Below, piece by piece: positions 24,022-32,919 of a stretch of 64,000 nt of DNA (positions are counted from its first letter, which is position 1; each line of letters opens with the position of its first letter). A program made the position numbers and the translations under genes. The notes below the pieces were generated by a model, which was given only the letters and a program-made list of their open reading frames with translations, did no database searches and had not been told where the DNA came from. The DNA comes from Hwanghaeella grinnelliae (GTDB lineage Bacteria > Pseudomonadota > Alphaproteobacteria > UBA8366 > Aestuariispiraceae), in assembly GCF_004005845.1 (NCBI RefSeq), contig NZ_SADE01000001.1, positions 1,674,001 through 1,738,000 on the forward strand, written 5' to 3'.

Positions 24022-26376
24022 ATGGATTTCACAGTATTTTTGGATCGCTTCTTTGTGCCTGTTGGCAGCGATGTGTTGCTGGCCTCCGAATTGTACAAGG
24101 GCGAGTACAATGCATTCCTAGTCATCCTCTCCGCCCTTATTGCAATTTCCTGCGCCTATATTGCCCTATCGGCGGTGGGCCGATCCCGGAAAGCCAGCAG
24201 CTTGCTCGTTCACGCAGGATGGATGGGCGTTGCCTCGATAACCATGGGGATCGGTGTCTGGTCGATGCATTTTGTCGGCATGCTGTCGTTCGAACTTCCC
24301 TGCGCGGTTGAATACGATTCCGTACTCACATTCGTGTCGATGCTGCCGAGCATTATTGCCAGTATGATCGCGCTTTCGATCATCCGCCTTCGCCGCGTGA
24401 CAACCCTTCCCCTGCGTCTTTTTGGGGGCGTATTGATGGCCAGCGGGATTGCGGCCATGCATTACACCGGCATGGCGGCCATGCGTATGGATGCCATGCT
24501 GTACTACGACGGCGCCCGCGTCACCCTGTCCGTCTTACTCGCGGTCAGCTTGGCTTGCTTGTCGCTCAGCCTACCGAGTTTTTTCCTAGGCAGGACCGGA
24601 ACCAAGGTCCTTGCTGTTTTGAATAGGCGCGGCATTGTGCCTGTACGGGCTGTGGCCGGCATGTCGGCGGTCGGTCTGGGGTTGGCGGTAACCGGTATGC
24701 ACTACACCGCAATGTGGGCCGCGTATTTCGTGCCCTGGCCAGGGGGAGTGGCCGCCCACCACTCTTGGGAACCGGGCATTCTAGCCTTGTGGATCGTGCT
24801 GGCGGTTGTGTTGTTGTCCACCGCGGTCATCGCCATCGTGTTTGCGTCCAAGCAGAGGATGCTCGCTGACGAGTTGAAGGCCCAGGTGGCCTTGCGGTCA
24901 AGGGTGGAAGCGGCGGTTGAAGAGCAGCGGGGCCGGTTGCAGGCGATCATCGACAACGTTGTCGATGGCATCATCACGATTAACGCGTCGGGAACGATCC
25001 AGCATTGGAGCCCGGCGGCCCAGGCCCTGTTCGGCTACACCGACGAAGAAGTGACCGGACAAAACGTCAACATGCTAATGGCCGAGCCGTTCCTAGACGA
25101 GGACGATGACAGTTCGAACGGACTTCACCTAAGAGAGCGCCGTCAGGTCGTGGGCGTTGGCCGCGAAGCTGTCGGGTTGCGCAAGGATGGTTCAACTTTT
25201 CCCTTGGACCTTTCAATCGGATATGGGGAAGTCAACGGCAGGCCGTTCTACACAGGTGTGGTGCGGGACCTGACACAGCGAAAAAAGGAACTCGCCATCC
25301 TTGAGGAAGCCCGGGACCGTGCCCAACAGGCTGTGAAGGCGAAGTCAGAGTTTCTGGCGAATATGAGCCATGAAATACGGACCCCGATGAATGGCGTTCT
25401 TGGATTTCTAGGGCTTGCCCTGAATGAGAAGAGTTTGAGTCCGGAAGTTCGCTCCTACCTCAACACAGCGGAGAAGTCGGCGAACAATCTGCTGGTGATC
25501 ATCGACGACATCCTGGACTTCAGCAGGTTGGAGAGCGGTCGGATCCGTTTGGAGAGCGTATCCTTCGATCTTAGAAACCTGGTGTCCGAGACCGTGCATG
25601 GCCTGTCGACATTGGCGGATGACCGGTCTTTGACCGTGACGGTACGGGTCGCTGAGGATGCGCCTGTTCTGGTCAAGGGCGACCCCATGCGTATTCGGCA
25701 AATCCTGATCAACCTGATCAGCAACGCGATCAAGTTCACCCATGAAGGCGGTGTCTCCGTCGATGTATCGCGGTTTTCTGCAGAGTCGGATCAAATTCTG
25801 TTCACGGTTGCGGATACCGGGATCGGTATGTCGCCTGAGACCCTGGAACGCGTGCTGCAACCGTTCGAGCAGGCGGATTCGGCAACGCACCGGCTATACG
25901 GCGGAACCGGTTTGGGAACGACGATTTCACTGCAACTGGCCCATTTGCAGGGCGGTGACCTTTGGGCCGAGTCGGAGGAGGGCAAGGGCAGCACCTTCTT
26001 CTTCACAGCGCTTCTGCCGGAGAGCAGTGAACTAGACGTTGCTTCGACCCCCGCACTGAATGCCGAGTTGTCCGAGGTGGATGGGCTGCGGGAGCCTGAC
26101 CCCGGTATGGACGACCTGTTTGGGGGTGGGCCCATCGAGCCGCGGCCTGAAAAAGCGTTGGGTGCTGATCGCGAGACGCTGCGGAAAATGTTCGAGGATC
26201 TTTACAAGGCGCTTGATGAGGACAATCCGGAACCGGTCGAACACGTTCTCGATGAAATGTCCGACGTTCTGGACCGGCGTTTTGTAACCCAGATGCGAAA
26301 ATCGGTTTCGCAATTCGATTTCGGCCTCGCCAGAGAGAAGGCGGATCTGATGATGGCGGATTTGCATTTACGGTGA
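24022..26376 (+). CDS. MHYT-PAS sensor histidine kinase
   Basis: 784 residues. An MHYT membrane sensor (about 30-275) has three repeats with WSMHFVG (80-86), AMHYTG (145-150) and GMHYTA (225-230), thought to bind copper and sense O2, CO or NO. A PAS domain (about 304-420) is followed by a HisKA domain with FLANMSHEIRTPMNGVLG (phospho-His 450) and HATPase_c with INLISNAIKF, DTGIGM and GTGLGTTIS; the last G-box has Thr where GLGL is usual. The C-terminal 100 residues are acidic, then helical (LYKALDEDNPEPVEHVLDEMSDVL), unassigned. The HD-GYP regulator starts two bases after its stop. Confidence 0.9.
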   Translation: MDFTVFLDRFFVPVGSDVLLASELYKGEYNAFLVILSALIAISCAYIALSAVGRSRKASSLLVHAGWMGVASITMGIGVWSMHFVGMLSFELPCAVEYDSVLTFVSMLPSIIASMIALSIIRLRRVTTLPLRLFGGVLMASGIAAMHYTGMAAMRMDAMLYYDGARVTLSVLLAVSLACLSLSLPSFFLGRTGTKVLAVLNRRGIVPVRAVAGMSAVGLGLAVTGMHYTAMWAAYFVPWPGGVAAHHSWEPGILALWIVLAVVLLSTAVIAIVFASKQRMLADELKAQVALRSRVEAAVEEQRGRLQAIIDNVVDGIITINASGTIQHWSPAAQALFGYTDEEVTGQNVNMLMAEPFLDEDDDSSNGLHLRERRQVVGVGREAVGLRKDGSTFPLDLSIGYGEVNGRPFYTGVVRDLTQRKKELAILEEARDRAQQAVKAKSEFLANMSHEIRTPMNGVLGFLGLALNEKSLSPEVRSYLNTAEKSANNLLVIIDDILDFSRLESGRIRLESVSFDLRNLVSETVHGLSTLADDRSLTVTVRVAEDAPVLVKGDPMRIRQILINLISNAIKFTHEGGVSVDVSRFSAESDQILFTVADTGIGMSPETLERVLQPFEQADSATHRLYGGTGLGTTISLQLAHLQGGDLWAESEEGKGSTFFFTALLPESSELDVASTPALNAELSEVDGLREPDPGMDDLFGGGPIEPRPEKALGADRETLRKMFEDLYKALDEDNPEPVEHVLDEMSDVLDRRFVTQMRKSVSQFDFGLAREKADLMMADLHLR

Positions 26377-26377
26377 G

Positions 26378-27424
26378 ATGATGACTGATATTCCCCTTCC
26401 CAGAATCCCAAAAATTGCCGCTATCGACGATGAGCCGGCGAACCTGCAATTGCTGCACGATGTCTTGAAGAGTGATTACCAGCTTGTTTTCGCCCGTTCC
26501 GGCGAAGATGGGATCGCGGTCGTCCAAAAGCATATGCCGGATCTGATCCTGTTGGACGTCATGATGCCGAAAATGGACGGTTTCGAGGTGATCTGCCGAT
26601 TGCGCGCCAATCCGGAGACGGCGCAAATCCCGGTAATTTTCGTAACCGCGCGCGGGGACCAGGAAGGCGAGGAAGAGGGGCTTGTCGCCGGCGCCGTCGA
26701 CTATGTCACCAAGCCGATCAGGCCACGTATTCTGACGGCGCGCGTGAGAACTCATCTTGCCCTGGCGGACCAAAAAAACAGCTATCGCCAGGAAGTCCAT
26801 GAGGCGACCAGCAAGTTGCAGAAGAGCTATTACGAAGCGATCCACATGCTGGGTTCCGCAGGGCACTACAACGATTCCGATACCGGCACCCATATTTGGC
26901 GCATGGCGGCCTATTCGGGTGCTTTAGCTCGGGCTGCGCTATGGAATGTTGAGGATGCAGTGACATTGGAACTGGCTGCCACGATGCATGACATGGGCAA
27001 GGTCGGCATCCCGGATTCCATCTTGCGCAAGCCTGGTAAGCTTGACCCCGACGAATGGGTGATCATGAAACGCCACGCCGAGATCGGATATGACATCCTC
27101 AGCAAAGGCAGTTCCCCGGTATTCGTCGTGGCCGCGGATGTCGCCCGACATCATCATGAACGGTGGGACGGCAGCGGCTACCCCGATGGTCTCGCCGGCA
27201 AGGACATTCCGGAAGCTGCCCGCATTGTTGCGATCGCCGATGTATTCGACGCCTGGACGATGGCCCGGCCATACAAACAGGCTTGGTCGGTGGATCGGGC
27301 TTTCGAGGAATTGCGAGACGTCGCCGGCACCCATTTGGATCCGGGGTTGGTTGAATTGTTCATCGGCATTCGTGAAGAAATCGTCTTCCTAAAAGAATGC
27401 TGGGATGAGCAGGACGCCGCCTGA
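26378..27424 (+). CDS. Response regulator with HD-GYP c-di-GMP phosphodiesterase domain
   Basis: 348 residues. Receiver domain 12-130 with AIDDE, phospho-acceptor Asp60 in LLDVMMPKMDG and the TKP Lys. After a short coiled segment comes a complete HD-GYP domain: HDMGKVGIPD (His204-Asp205), KRHAEIGYDIL, and HHHERWDGSGYPDGL with GYP at 267-269. HD-GYP proteins hydrolyse c-di-GMP. It follows the MHYT kinase by two bases, so the pair is a two-component system converting a gas or redox cue into a c-di-GMP change. Confidence 0.95.
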   Translation: MMTDIPLPRIPKIAAIDDEPANLQLLHDVLKSDYQLVFARSGEDGIAVVQKHMPDLILLDVMMPKMDGFEVICRLRANPETAQIPVIFVTARGDQEGEEEGLVAGAVDYVTKPIRPRILTARVRTHLALADQKNSYRQEVHEATSKLQKSYYEAIHMLGSAGHYNDSDTGTHIWRMAAYSGALARAALWNVEDAVTLELAATMHDMGKVGIPDSILRKPGKLDPDEWVIMKRHAEIGYDILSKGSSPVFVVAADVARHHHERWDGSGYPDGLAGKDIPEAARIVAIADVFDAWTMARPYKQAWSVDRAFEELRDVAGTHLDPGLVELFIGIREEIVFLKECWDEQDAA

Positions 27425-27457
27425 TTCACTGAGGGGAGACAGACCGTTTCCTTCCGT

Positions 27458-27916
27458 CTAACCGCGAAGGGCAGCGCCGGGCCGGAACACGACCGGACCG
27501 TTCGAACCTGAATCGTTGGCATTCGCCGGTCCGTTTCGTCGAATGATCGATTGAACCCAGCGGTCTTCCGCAACGTATTGGGGGAAGTCCTCCCAATAGC
27601 CTTCGAAATCGCCGACTTGCGCGTCGATGAAACGATGGTCTGAGATACGCAAAAGCACCTTTCGAACGGTGAAGGTTTCACCGCGCCGGAAAGCGAAATA
27701 CCAAACGCCGACCCCATTAAAGGAAAGGGTCAGTGGTGGCCGTGCGGCGCTTTCGTCCCGCCGGTCGACACAATAGAAATCTATCGGGTCGCCATCCGGT
27801 GTCACCGGGTCATAGAGGGCGAATACACAGACATCGGCCAGTTCGCTCAGCCGTGCCAGTTCAGCCTCAATCTTTTGTTCCATAACCAGCTTTAGCCGGT
27901 TCGTATCGGTTGTCAT
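27458..27916 (-). CDS. Hypothetical protein, about 152 residues
   Basis: Not recognised. Soluble, with a predicted N-terminal helix (NRLKLVMEQKIEAELARLSEL), then a strand-rich body (VCVFALYDPVTPDGDPIDFYCVDR, LTLSFNGVGVWYFAFRRGETFTVRKVLLRI) and a tail from DFEGYWEDFPQYVAEDRWVQSIIRR. No signal peptide or membrane segment. Good ribosome site (AGGGAGA) before the ATG. Convergent with the HD-GYP gene and divergent from the methyltransferase gene. Confidence 0.6.
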   Translation of the reverse strand: MTTDTNRLKLVMEQKIEAELARLSELADVCVFALYDPVTPDGDPIDFYCVDRRDESAARPPLTLSFNGVGVWYFAFRRGETFTVRKVLLRISDHRFIDAQVGDFEGYWEDFPQYVAEDRWVQSIIRRNGPANANDSGSNGPVVFRPGAALRG

Positions 27917-28086
27917 GCTAGTCTCCCTCTCTCGGGAAAAACTATGTGCAGCCTATATTTCGACCGCAAGTAAATTTATCCTCTGTTTTACTTGCCGTCT
28001 TTTTGACTGTATTTCAGATTGCTTGAAAACCACGGAAAATATAGCAGTTCCGCAAATAATTCTGTGTTCTGGAGGGTGGAATTCGA

Positions 28087-28650
28087 ATGTCGACCGAAGT
28101 CGTTTTCTTCATCCTCAGCGTGGCGATTCTGTTCGTAACCAGCATTTCGATTCTCGTGACCACCTTGGCCACGGGGTCGCCGCCGACACCGTCCGGCCCT
28201 TCCTTGCGGCGTGAGATTGTCGCCATGATCGCATTCGCTGATCCCAGTGAAGGGGTTATTTATGACTTGGGAAGCGGCTGGGGTGGTCTGGCAAAGGCTG
28301 TGGCGCGGGCCAATCCGGAACGATCCGTTATCGGCATCGAACGAAGTTTCATCCCTTGGGCCTTGGCGGCCGTGTCCAATCGTCTGTTCGGCCCTGGGAA
28401 CCTGCTTTTCCGGCGGGCCGATTTTTCCCAGCAAGATCTGACGGATGCCGCCGTGGCGATCTGTTATCTTTCCGGTGATACCTTGCGCGATCTGGCCCCT
28501 GGTTTGGAGCAGCGTCTGCCGCCTGGCTGCGCCTTGATTTCCGCGACTTTCGCCTGGCCGGGGCGGAAGCCGGTTGCCAAAGCGACGGCAAAGGATCTGT
28601 TCAACAGCCCGGTTTATCTTTACCGAATTGCCCTGGACGAAAGCCAGTGA
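28087..28650 (+). CDS. Membrane-anchored class I SAM methyltransferase
   Basis: 187 residues with GGAGGGTGG upstream. One N-terminal membrane helix (about 5-27), then a short methyltransferase: VIYDLGSGWGGLAKAVARANPERSVIGIERSFIPWALAAVSNRLFG with SAM motif I at about 58-66 and the acidic IE of motif II, DFSQQDL and AICYLSGDTL. It has the same architecture as the gene at 55639-56463 (one or more membrane helices, then a GIE-PW-A-type methyltransferase). Substrate unknown; likely membrane-associated. Confidence 0.75.
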   Translation: MSTEVVFFILSVAILFVTSISILVTTLATGSPPTPSGPSLRREIVAMIAFADPSEGVIYDLGSGWGGLAKAVARANPERSVIGIERSFIPWALAAVSNRLFGPGNLLFRRADFSQQDLTDAAVAICYLSGDTLRDLAPGLEQRLPPGCALISATFAWPGRKPVAKATAKDLFNSPVYLYRIALDESQ

Positions 28651-28795
28651 CGGGCTTTCGCGAACCCGCCGGAAAACGGGATAGGGAGCATGGCGGGAAA
28701 CTTGGCGGCGATCCGGGCCGTGGACTTGGACAAGGCCGGGCGAACGTGCACATACTCATCCCGCAAGGCACCTGCCGGCTAAATAAGGGCTGAGG

Positions 28796-30082
28796 ATGAG
28801 CGTTCGGTACAAGTCGTTCGAAGATCGCGGCGTGTATGTCGGGTTTCAGACGCGCGCGGTCGAACTGTGCCGCTGCCGAATGCCCCGGGTGGAACTCGAC
28901 GATTACGAGGCCTTGATTCCGAATTGGAGCGGGCACGACCATTCATCCAGCAATGATCTGGTCATGCAGTTCATGGATGTCCCGCGCTGGTGCACATTAA
29001 ACCGGCGGGACGAAATGCTGCATACGTCTGTCGAGCAGCGCCGCACGCATATGGGCGGGCATCTGGACCCGATCATGATGCGCGACGTGCGGTTGGGGAT
29101 CGACAGGGAGTTCGGCGACGAGGTCGGGCGCAAGCTTGCCGAGAACGAGTTGGAGATTTCCCGTGTCGATGTCCAGAATGCTTTTCTGGAAATCCTCGCC
29201 ATGTTCGGCCGGAATTACTCGGAACAGATCGGAATCGACGAATTCCGCCGCGTCGACCATCGCGTCCTGAAGACCTTGGCGGAGGAGTCGCGCGATTCCC
29301 TGACCCGTTTGGTTCGTGTGCTGGCCCGGACCGTTTCCCGCGAAGTAGGAATGACGCGGGAGTTGCTACAGGAACGCTTGGATGTACTAAGCACTTTTGC
29401 CGCGCCGATCTGTTCTATCGTCACCCATGACGAAAGCAGGGATGTCGGTTACCTGAGCCGGCAACTGGGCTTGCTCGAGATCTTTCATATTGAACTATTG
29501 GATTATGCGGAAACCGCGGTCCATGAAGCCCGTGATGCGATAAATGTAATCGACATCAATATTCGGACCTTCTCGGAATATGCGAAGGCGCGCGCCATGC
29601 ATATTCAAAACGCGCTGCTGTCGGTGGATTTCTATGTCTCCGACAAGCGGTACAAGGACCTGTTGGATATTATTGCGCGGGAGCGGATCAAGATCTCATA
29701 TGCGCTGGACGGCTGGGCCAGCCATGCGACCCGTTGGATGGCGCTCGGCCCCGACGATCTTGAAGAACGCGAGAAGCTGATCGGCTTCGTCCTGCGGGAA
29801 ATGCCGAGCCCCACCGTCGAGGTCGAGGAGGAAGTCAGTCACCTCGTGCAGGGCGGGGGCAGCCTGATGTCTCTGCGCGGCAGGCTGGTGAAGGAAATGC
29901 ATTCCTGGATGGACGACAGCCTGGACGAAGCGCTCTACAAACGGGTCATGGATTCCCGGGGGATGGATACGGCCAAGGGACATGATGAACTGAAAAAGAA
30001 GAAGAAGCCGGAAAAACCGGTTGAAGGCATCAACGAAATCGTCAAGAGCGCCATAGCCTACAAGGGTGAATCCCCTTTTTAA
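28796..30082 (+). CDS. Conserved-looking helical protein of unknown function, 428 residues
   Basis: Not recognised. AAGGG six bases before the ATG. No signal peptide or membrane segment. Predicted mostly alpha-helical and rich in charged residues (ELEISRVDVQNAFLEILAMFGRN, SLTRLVRVLARTVSREVGMTRELLQERL, YAKARAMHIQNALLSVDFYV). The C-terminus has a lysine run (ELKKKKKPEKP) and a short tail. Codon use matches the neighbours. It stands alone between the methyltransferase gene and the convergent bd oxidase operon. Confidence 0.6.
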   Translation: MSVRYKSFEDRGVYVGFQTRAVELCRCRMPRVELDDYEALIPNWSGHDHSSSNDLVMQFMDVPRWCTLNRRDEMLHTSVEQRRTHMGGHLDPIMMRDVRLGIDREFGDEVGRKLAENELEISRVDVQNAFLEILAMFGRNYSEQIGIDEFRRVDHRVLKTLAEESRDSLTRLVRVLARTVSREVGMTRELLQERLDVLSTFAAPICSIVTHDESRDVGYLSRQLGLLEIFHIELLDYAETAVHEARDAINVIDINIRTFSEYAKARAMHIQNALLSVDFYVSDKRYKDLLDIIARERIKISYALDGWASHATRWMALGPDDLEEREKLIGFVLREMPSPTVEVEEEVSHLVQGGGSLMSLRGRLVKEMHSWMDDSLDEALYKRVMDSRGMDTAKGHDELKKKKKPEKPVEGINEIVKSAIAYKGESPF

Positions 30083-30119
30083 GGAAAATCTGCCCTTCGG
30101 TATCCTCCAAGCTTTCGGG

Positions 30120-30251
30120 TTAGGTGCCTATGGCGAAGCGTATGGCATAAGCCAGCGCGCCGACCGCCGCGACACCGGCGCACCACAGCCCAATGAACCA
30201 CAAGATGCGGCGCCCTGCGCTTTGCTCTCCGGCCGGGCGGTCGTCCGGCAT
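30120..30251 (-). CDS. DUF2474 mini-subunit of bd oxidase
   Basis: 43 residues, sequence beginning MPDDRPAGEQSAGRR, followed by one membrane helix (ILWFIGLWCAGVAAVGALAYAIRFAIG). This is the DUF2474 pattern of CIO-type bd oxidase operons. Its ATG shares one base with the cydB stop (TGATG), so translation is coupled. By analogy with CydX/CydS it probably stabilises the oxidase complex. Confidence 0.85.
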   Translation of the reverse strand: MPDDRPAGEQSAGRRILWFIGLWCAGVAAVGALAYAIRFAIGT

Positions 30252-31255
30252 CAATGATATCCTTCCGAAGGGTCGACCTTGCCGCGGAATACCCAATAGG
30301 CATAACCGGTATAGGCCAGGATAATCGGCAGCAAAATTGCCGCGCCGACCAGCATGAATGCCAAGCTTTCATCCGGGCCCGCAGCTTCCCAGATCGTGAT
30401 GCCCGGCGGCACGATGGTCGGATAGAAACTGATCCCGATGCCGCAGAAACACAGGACAAAGATTCCCAAGGTCGACAGAAAAGGCCAATGGTCCCGGTGT
30501 TCGTTCAGGCCTCGGTACAGAAACCAGGCACAGGCGGCAACAAGGGCCGGCACCGTGAAGCTGAACAGAACGCCCGGCCAATCGAACCACCGGGCCAGAT
30601 AGACTGGGTCCTGGAACGGCGTCCAGAGGCTGACGGCGCCAATCAACGACAAGGTTCCGAAAGCCAACGGCCAACTGGCGCGCCGCGCGGTATGAGCGAT
30701 GCCACCTTCCGTCTTCATCACCAGCCAGGTCGAGCCAAGCAATCCGTAGCCGACGCAAAGCGCGACACCCGTGATCAGGCTGAACGGCGTCAGCCAATCC
30801 CACCAGCCGCCGGCATAGGCGCGGTCGTCGACCGCGATGCCTTGAACCAGGGCGCCGAGTGCAATGCCCTGTGAGAAGGCAGCGAGCAGGGACCCGCCGC
30901 TGAAGCCGATATCCCAAAGAATACGGCTGCGTTCGGCCCGATGGCGGAATTCAAATGAGACCCCTCGAAAAACCAAGCCAAGCAGCATCACTGTCAGCGG
31001 CGCGTATAGGGCCGGCAGGATTGTCGCATAGGCCAGGGGAAAGACCGCGAACAAACCGCCGCCACCCAGGACCAGCCATGTCTCGTTCCCATCCCAGACG
31101 GGCGCGACCGAATTCATGGCGATGTCCCGGTCATGTGTGTTCTTCAGGAAGGGAAAAAGAATACCGACGCCCAGGTCGAAACCGTCCAGGACGATATAGG
31201 CGAGGACCGCGAAGGCGATCAGTCCGGCCCAGATGAAAGGAAGGTCGAGTTCCAT
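30251..31255 (-). CDS. cydB: Cytochrome bd-type ubiquinol oxidase subunit II
   Basis: 334 residues with about eight or nine membrane helices. Family markers: MELDLPFIWAGLIAFAVLAYIVLDGFDLGVGIL at the start, NSVAPVWDGNETWLVLGGGGLFAVFP, FRGVSFEFRHRAE and the C-terminal YTGYAYWVFRGKV. Partner of CydA in quinol:O2 oxidoreduction without proton pumping. GGAGGAACACGAT precedes the ATG. Middle gene of cydA-cydB-DUF2474; the DUF2474 neighbour and short CydA Q-loop point to the cyanide-insensitive (cioB) type. Confidence 0.95.
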   Translation of the reverse strand: MELDLPFIWAGLIAFAVLAYIVLDGFDLGVGILFPFLKNTHDRDIAMNSVAPVWDGNETWLVLGGGGLFAVFPLAYATILPALYAPLTVMLLGLVFRGVSFEFRHRAERSRILWDIGFSGGSLLAAFSQGIALGALVQGIAVDDRAYAGGWWDWLTPFSLITGVALCVGYGLLGSTWLVMKTEGGIAHTARRASWPLAFGTLSLIGAVSLWTPFQDPVYLARWFDWPGVLFSFTVPALVAACAWFLYRGLNEHRDHWPFLSTLGIFVLCFCGIGISFYPTIVPPGITIWEAAGPDESLAFMLVGAAILLPIILAYTGYAYWVFRGKVDPSEGYH

Positions 31256-31269
31256 ATCGTGTTCCTCCG

Positions 31270-32730
31270 TCAGGCCGAATGCGGTTTGTTTGGGTGTGCG
31301 TGCGATGATGGCCGGTGCGGTCGTTGCTCCAGGATCGAAGCACCGGAACCGACACCTGCCGCCCGGATTACGGCTTTCGGTTCGTCATCCCCGTTCCCGT
31401 CGTCACCGCCCGGCCGTTTCGCCATCAGGCGCAGGACATAGAAGGTGCCCGCCCCGAAGACCGCGAAATAAACCAGGATGAAAGCAATAAGGGATGCCCC
31501 GACCGCCGCCGCTTCGATCGGCGACGCGCTGTCGACCGTGCGCAGCAGGCCATAGACCGTCCAGGGTTGGCGGCCGACTTCCGTCGTGATCCAACCCGCC
31601 AGCACGGCGGCGAAGCCCGACGGCCCCATGAGGACCGCAAGGCGGTGCAGCAGAGGCGCGTCATAGAGCTTGCCGCGAAGTCGCGCCAGAGCGCTCCACA
31701 GGCCAAGACCGACCATGGCGAAGCCGAGCGCCACCATGATTCGGAAACTCCAGAATATGATCTCCGCCGGGGGGCGGTCCTCTTTTGGAAAGGCCTTCAG
31801 GCCCTTCACTTCGCCGTCCCATTCATGGGTCAGGATAAGGGAGCCCAGATTGGGAACCTCTATCGCGTAGCGGGTTTCCTCCGATTCGTCGTCCGGTACC
31901 CCGAACAGGATCAACGGTGCGCCTTTGTGGGAATCGTAGTGACCCTCCATTGCGGCGACTTTGGCCGGTTGATGTTCCAACGTGTTAAGGCCGTGAAAAT
32001 CCCCCGCCACGATCTGCAGCGGCGCAACGATAAGCGCCATCCACATGGCCATGGAAAACATCGTCCGCGCCGCCGCATCGGTTCTGTCCTTTAACAAATG
32101 CCAGGCGCCGACCGCGCCGACCACGAAGGCCGTGGTCAGATAGGCGGCCAATACCATATGCACCAGCCGGTACGGGAAGGACGGGTTGAAAATCGCCTTA
32201 AACCAATCGGCGGGAACGAACTGGGCGGCCTCGTTGATCGAATAACCCGCTGGCGTTTGCATCCACGAATTCACGGATAGAATCCAGAAGGCGGAAAACA
32301 GCGTCCCCACCGCGACCATTAACGTCGCCAGGAAATGCAAACGCGGACCGACGCGCTTCATGCCGAACAGCATGACCCCTAGGAACCCGGCCTCAAGGAA
32401 AAAGGCGGATAGAACCTCGTATCCCATCAGCGGGCCCAGGATCGGCCCGGTCATATCCGAGAATACGGACCAGTTGGTGCCGAATTGATAACTCATCACG
32501 ATGCCGGAAACGACGCCCATCCCGAAGACGACCGCGAAGATCGTCTTCCAATAGTGAAAGACCCGGATGAATCGTTCCTGGCCGGTCCAAAGCCATAGGC
32601 CCTCCAAAACGGCCAGATAGCTTGCCAAGCCGATTGTGAAGGCCGGAAAGATGATATGGGCTGAGACGGTGAACGCGAATTGCATCCGCGCAAGCTCTAC
32701 TGCGGTGAACGGGTCGGTCATACCGAACAA
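31270..32730 (-). CDS. cydA: Cytochrome bd-type ubiquinol oxidase subunit I (CIO-type)
   Basis: 486 residues. Haem and quinol features: RMQFAFTVSAHIIFPAFTIG (axial His25), PYRLVHMVLAAYLTTAFV (haem b558 His), GDFHGLNTLEHQPAKVAAMEG and GWITTEVGRQPWTVYG. The Q-loop around IEVPNLGSLILTHEWDGEVKGL is short, as in CioA. The TTG at 32730 has GGGAGAAAG six bases upstream and gives the family-like MFGMTDPF start; an ATG at 32721 has worse spacing. The C-terminal 45 residues are polar and low-complexity. An ATTAG-N7-CTAAT repeat lies upstream at 32811-32827. Confidence 0.93.
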   Translation of the reverse strand: MFGMTDPFTAVELARMQFAFTVSAHIIFPAFTIGLASYLAVLEGLWLWTGQERFIRVFHYWKTIFAVVFGMGVVSGIVMSYQFGTNWSVFSDMTGPILGPLMGYEVLSAFFLEAGFLGVMLFGMKRVGPRLHFLATLMVAVGTLFSAFWILSVNSWMQTPAGYSINEAAQFVPADWFKAIFNPSFPYRLVHMVLAAYLTTAFVVGAVGAWHLLKDRTDAAARTMFSMAMWMALIVAPLQIVAGDFHGLNTLEHQPAKVAAMEGHYDSHKGAPLILFGVPDDESEETRYAIEVPNLGSLILTHEWDGEVKGLKAFPKEDRPPAEIIFWSFRIMVALGFAMVGLGLWSALARLRGKLYDAPLLHRLAVLMGPSGFAAVLAGWITTEVGRQPWTVYGLLRTVDSASPIEAAAVGASLIAFILVYFAVFGAGTFYVLRLMAKRPGGDDGNGDDEPKAVIRAAGVGSGASILEQRPHRPSSHAHPNKPHSA

Positions 32731-32810
32731 GTCTTTCTCCCGCCGATAGTCGAATGACGGGTATTTGGTGGCACGCCGCCAGGGGCGGCCGTGAAAAAGT
32801 CGTTCTACAG

Positions 32811-32827
32811 ATTAGAATAGACCTAAT
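32811..32827. promoter_or_regulatory. Candidate operator upstream of cydAB (ATTAG-N7-CTAAT)
   Basis: Short inverted repeat in the only gap upstream of cydA, about 80 bases before the start codon. No FNR box (TTGAT-N4-ATCAA) was seen. Confidence 0.3.
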
Positions 32828-32919
32828 TCTCTCTTTCAGCAGGGAAAAGCGATGTGACAAAGTCACTCTTGCCGCTGCGGCGGGCTGACGCACCAGCCGA
32901 ATTCTATTCCGGATCTCTT

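Noticed and set aside
28690-28782. 30-codon frame beginning MAGNLAAIRAVDLDK in the gap before the 428-residue gene
   Set aside because: The purine-rich tract ends only one base before the ATG and the sequence has no distinctive feature; too weak to call.
32731-32919. FNR/ANR-type site before cydA
   Set aside because: No TTGAT-N4-ATCAA-like sequence; only the weaker ATTAG repeat is present.
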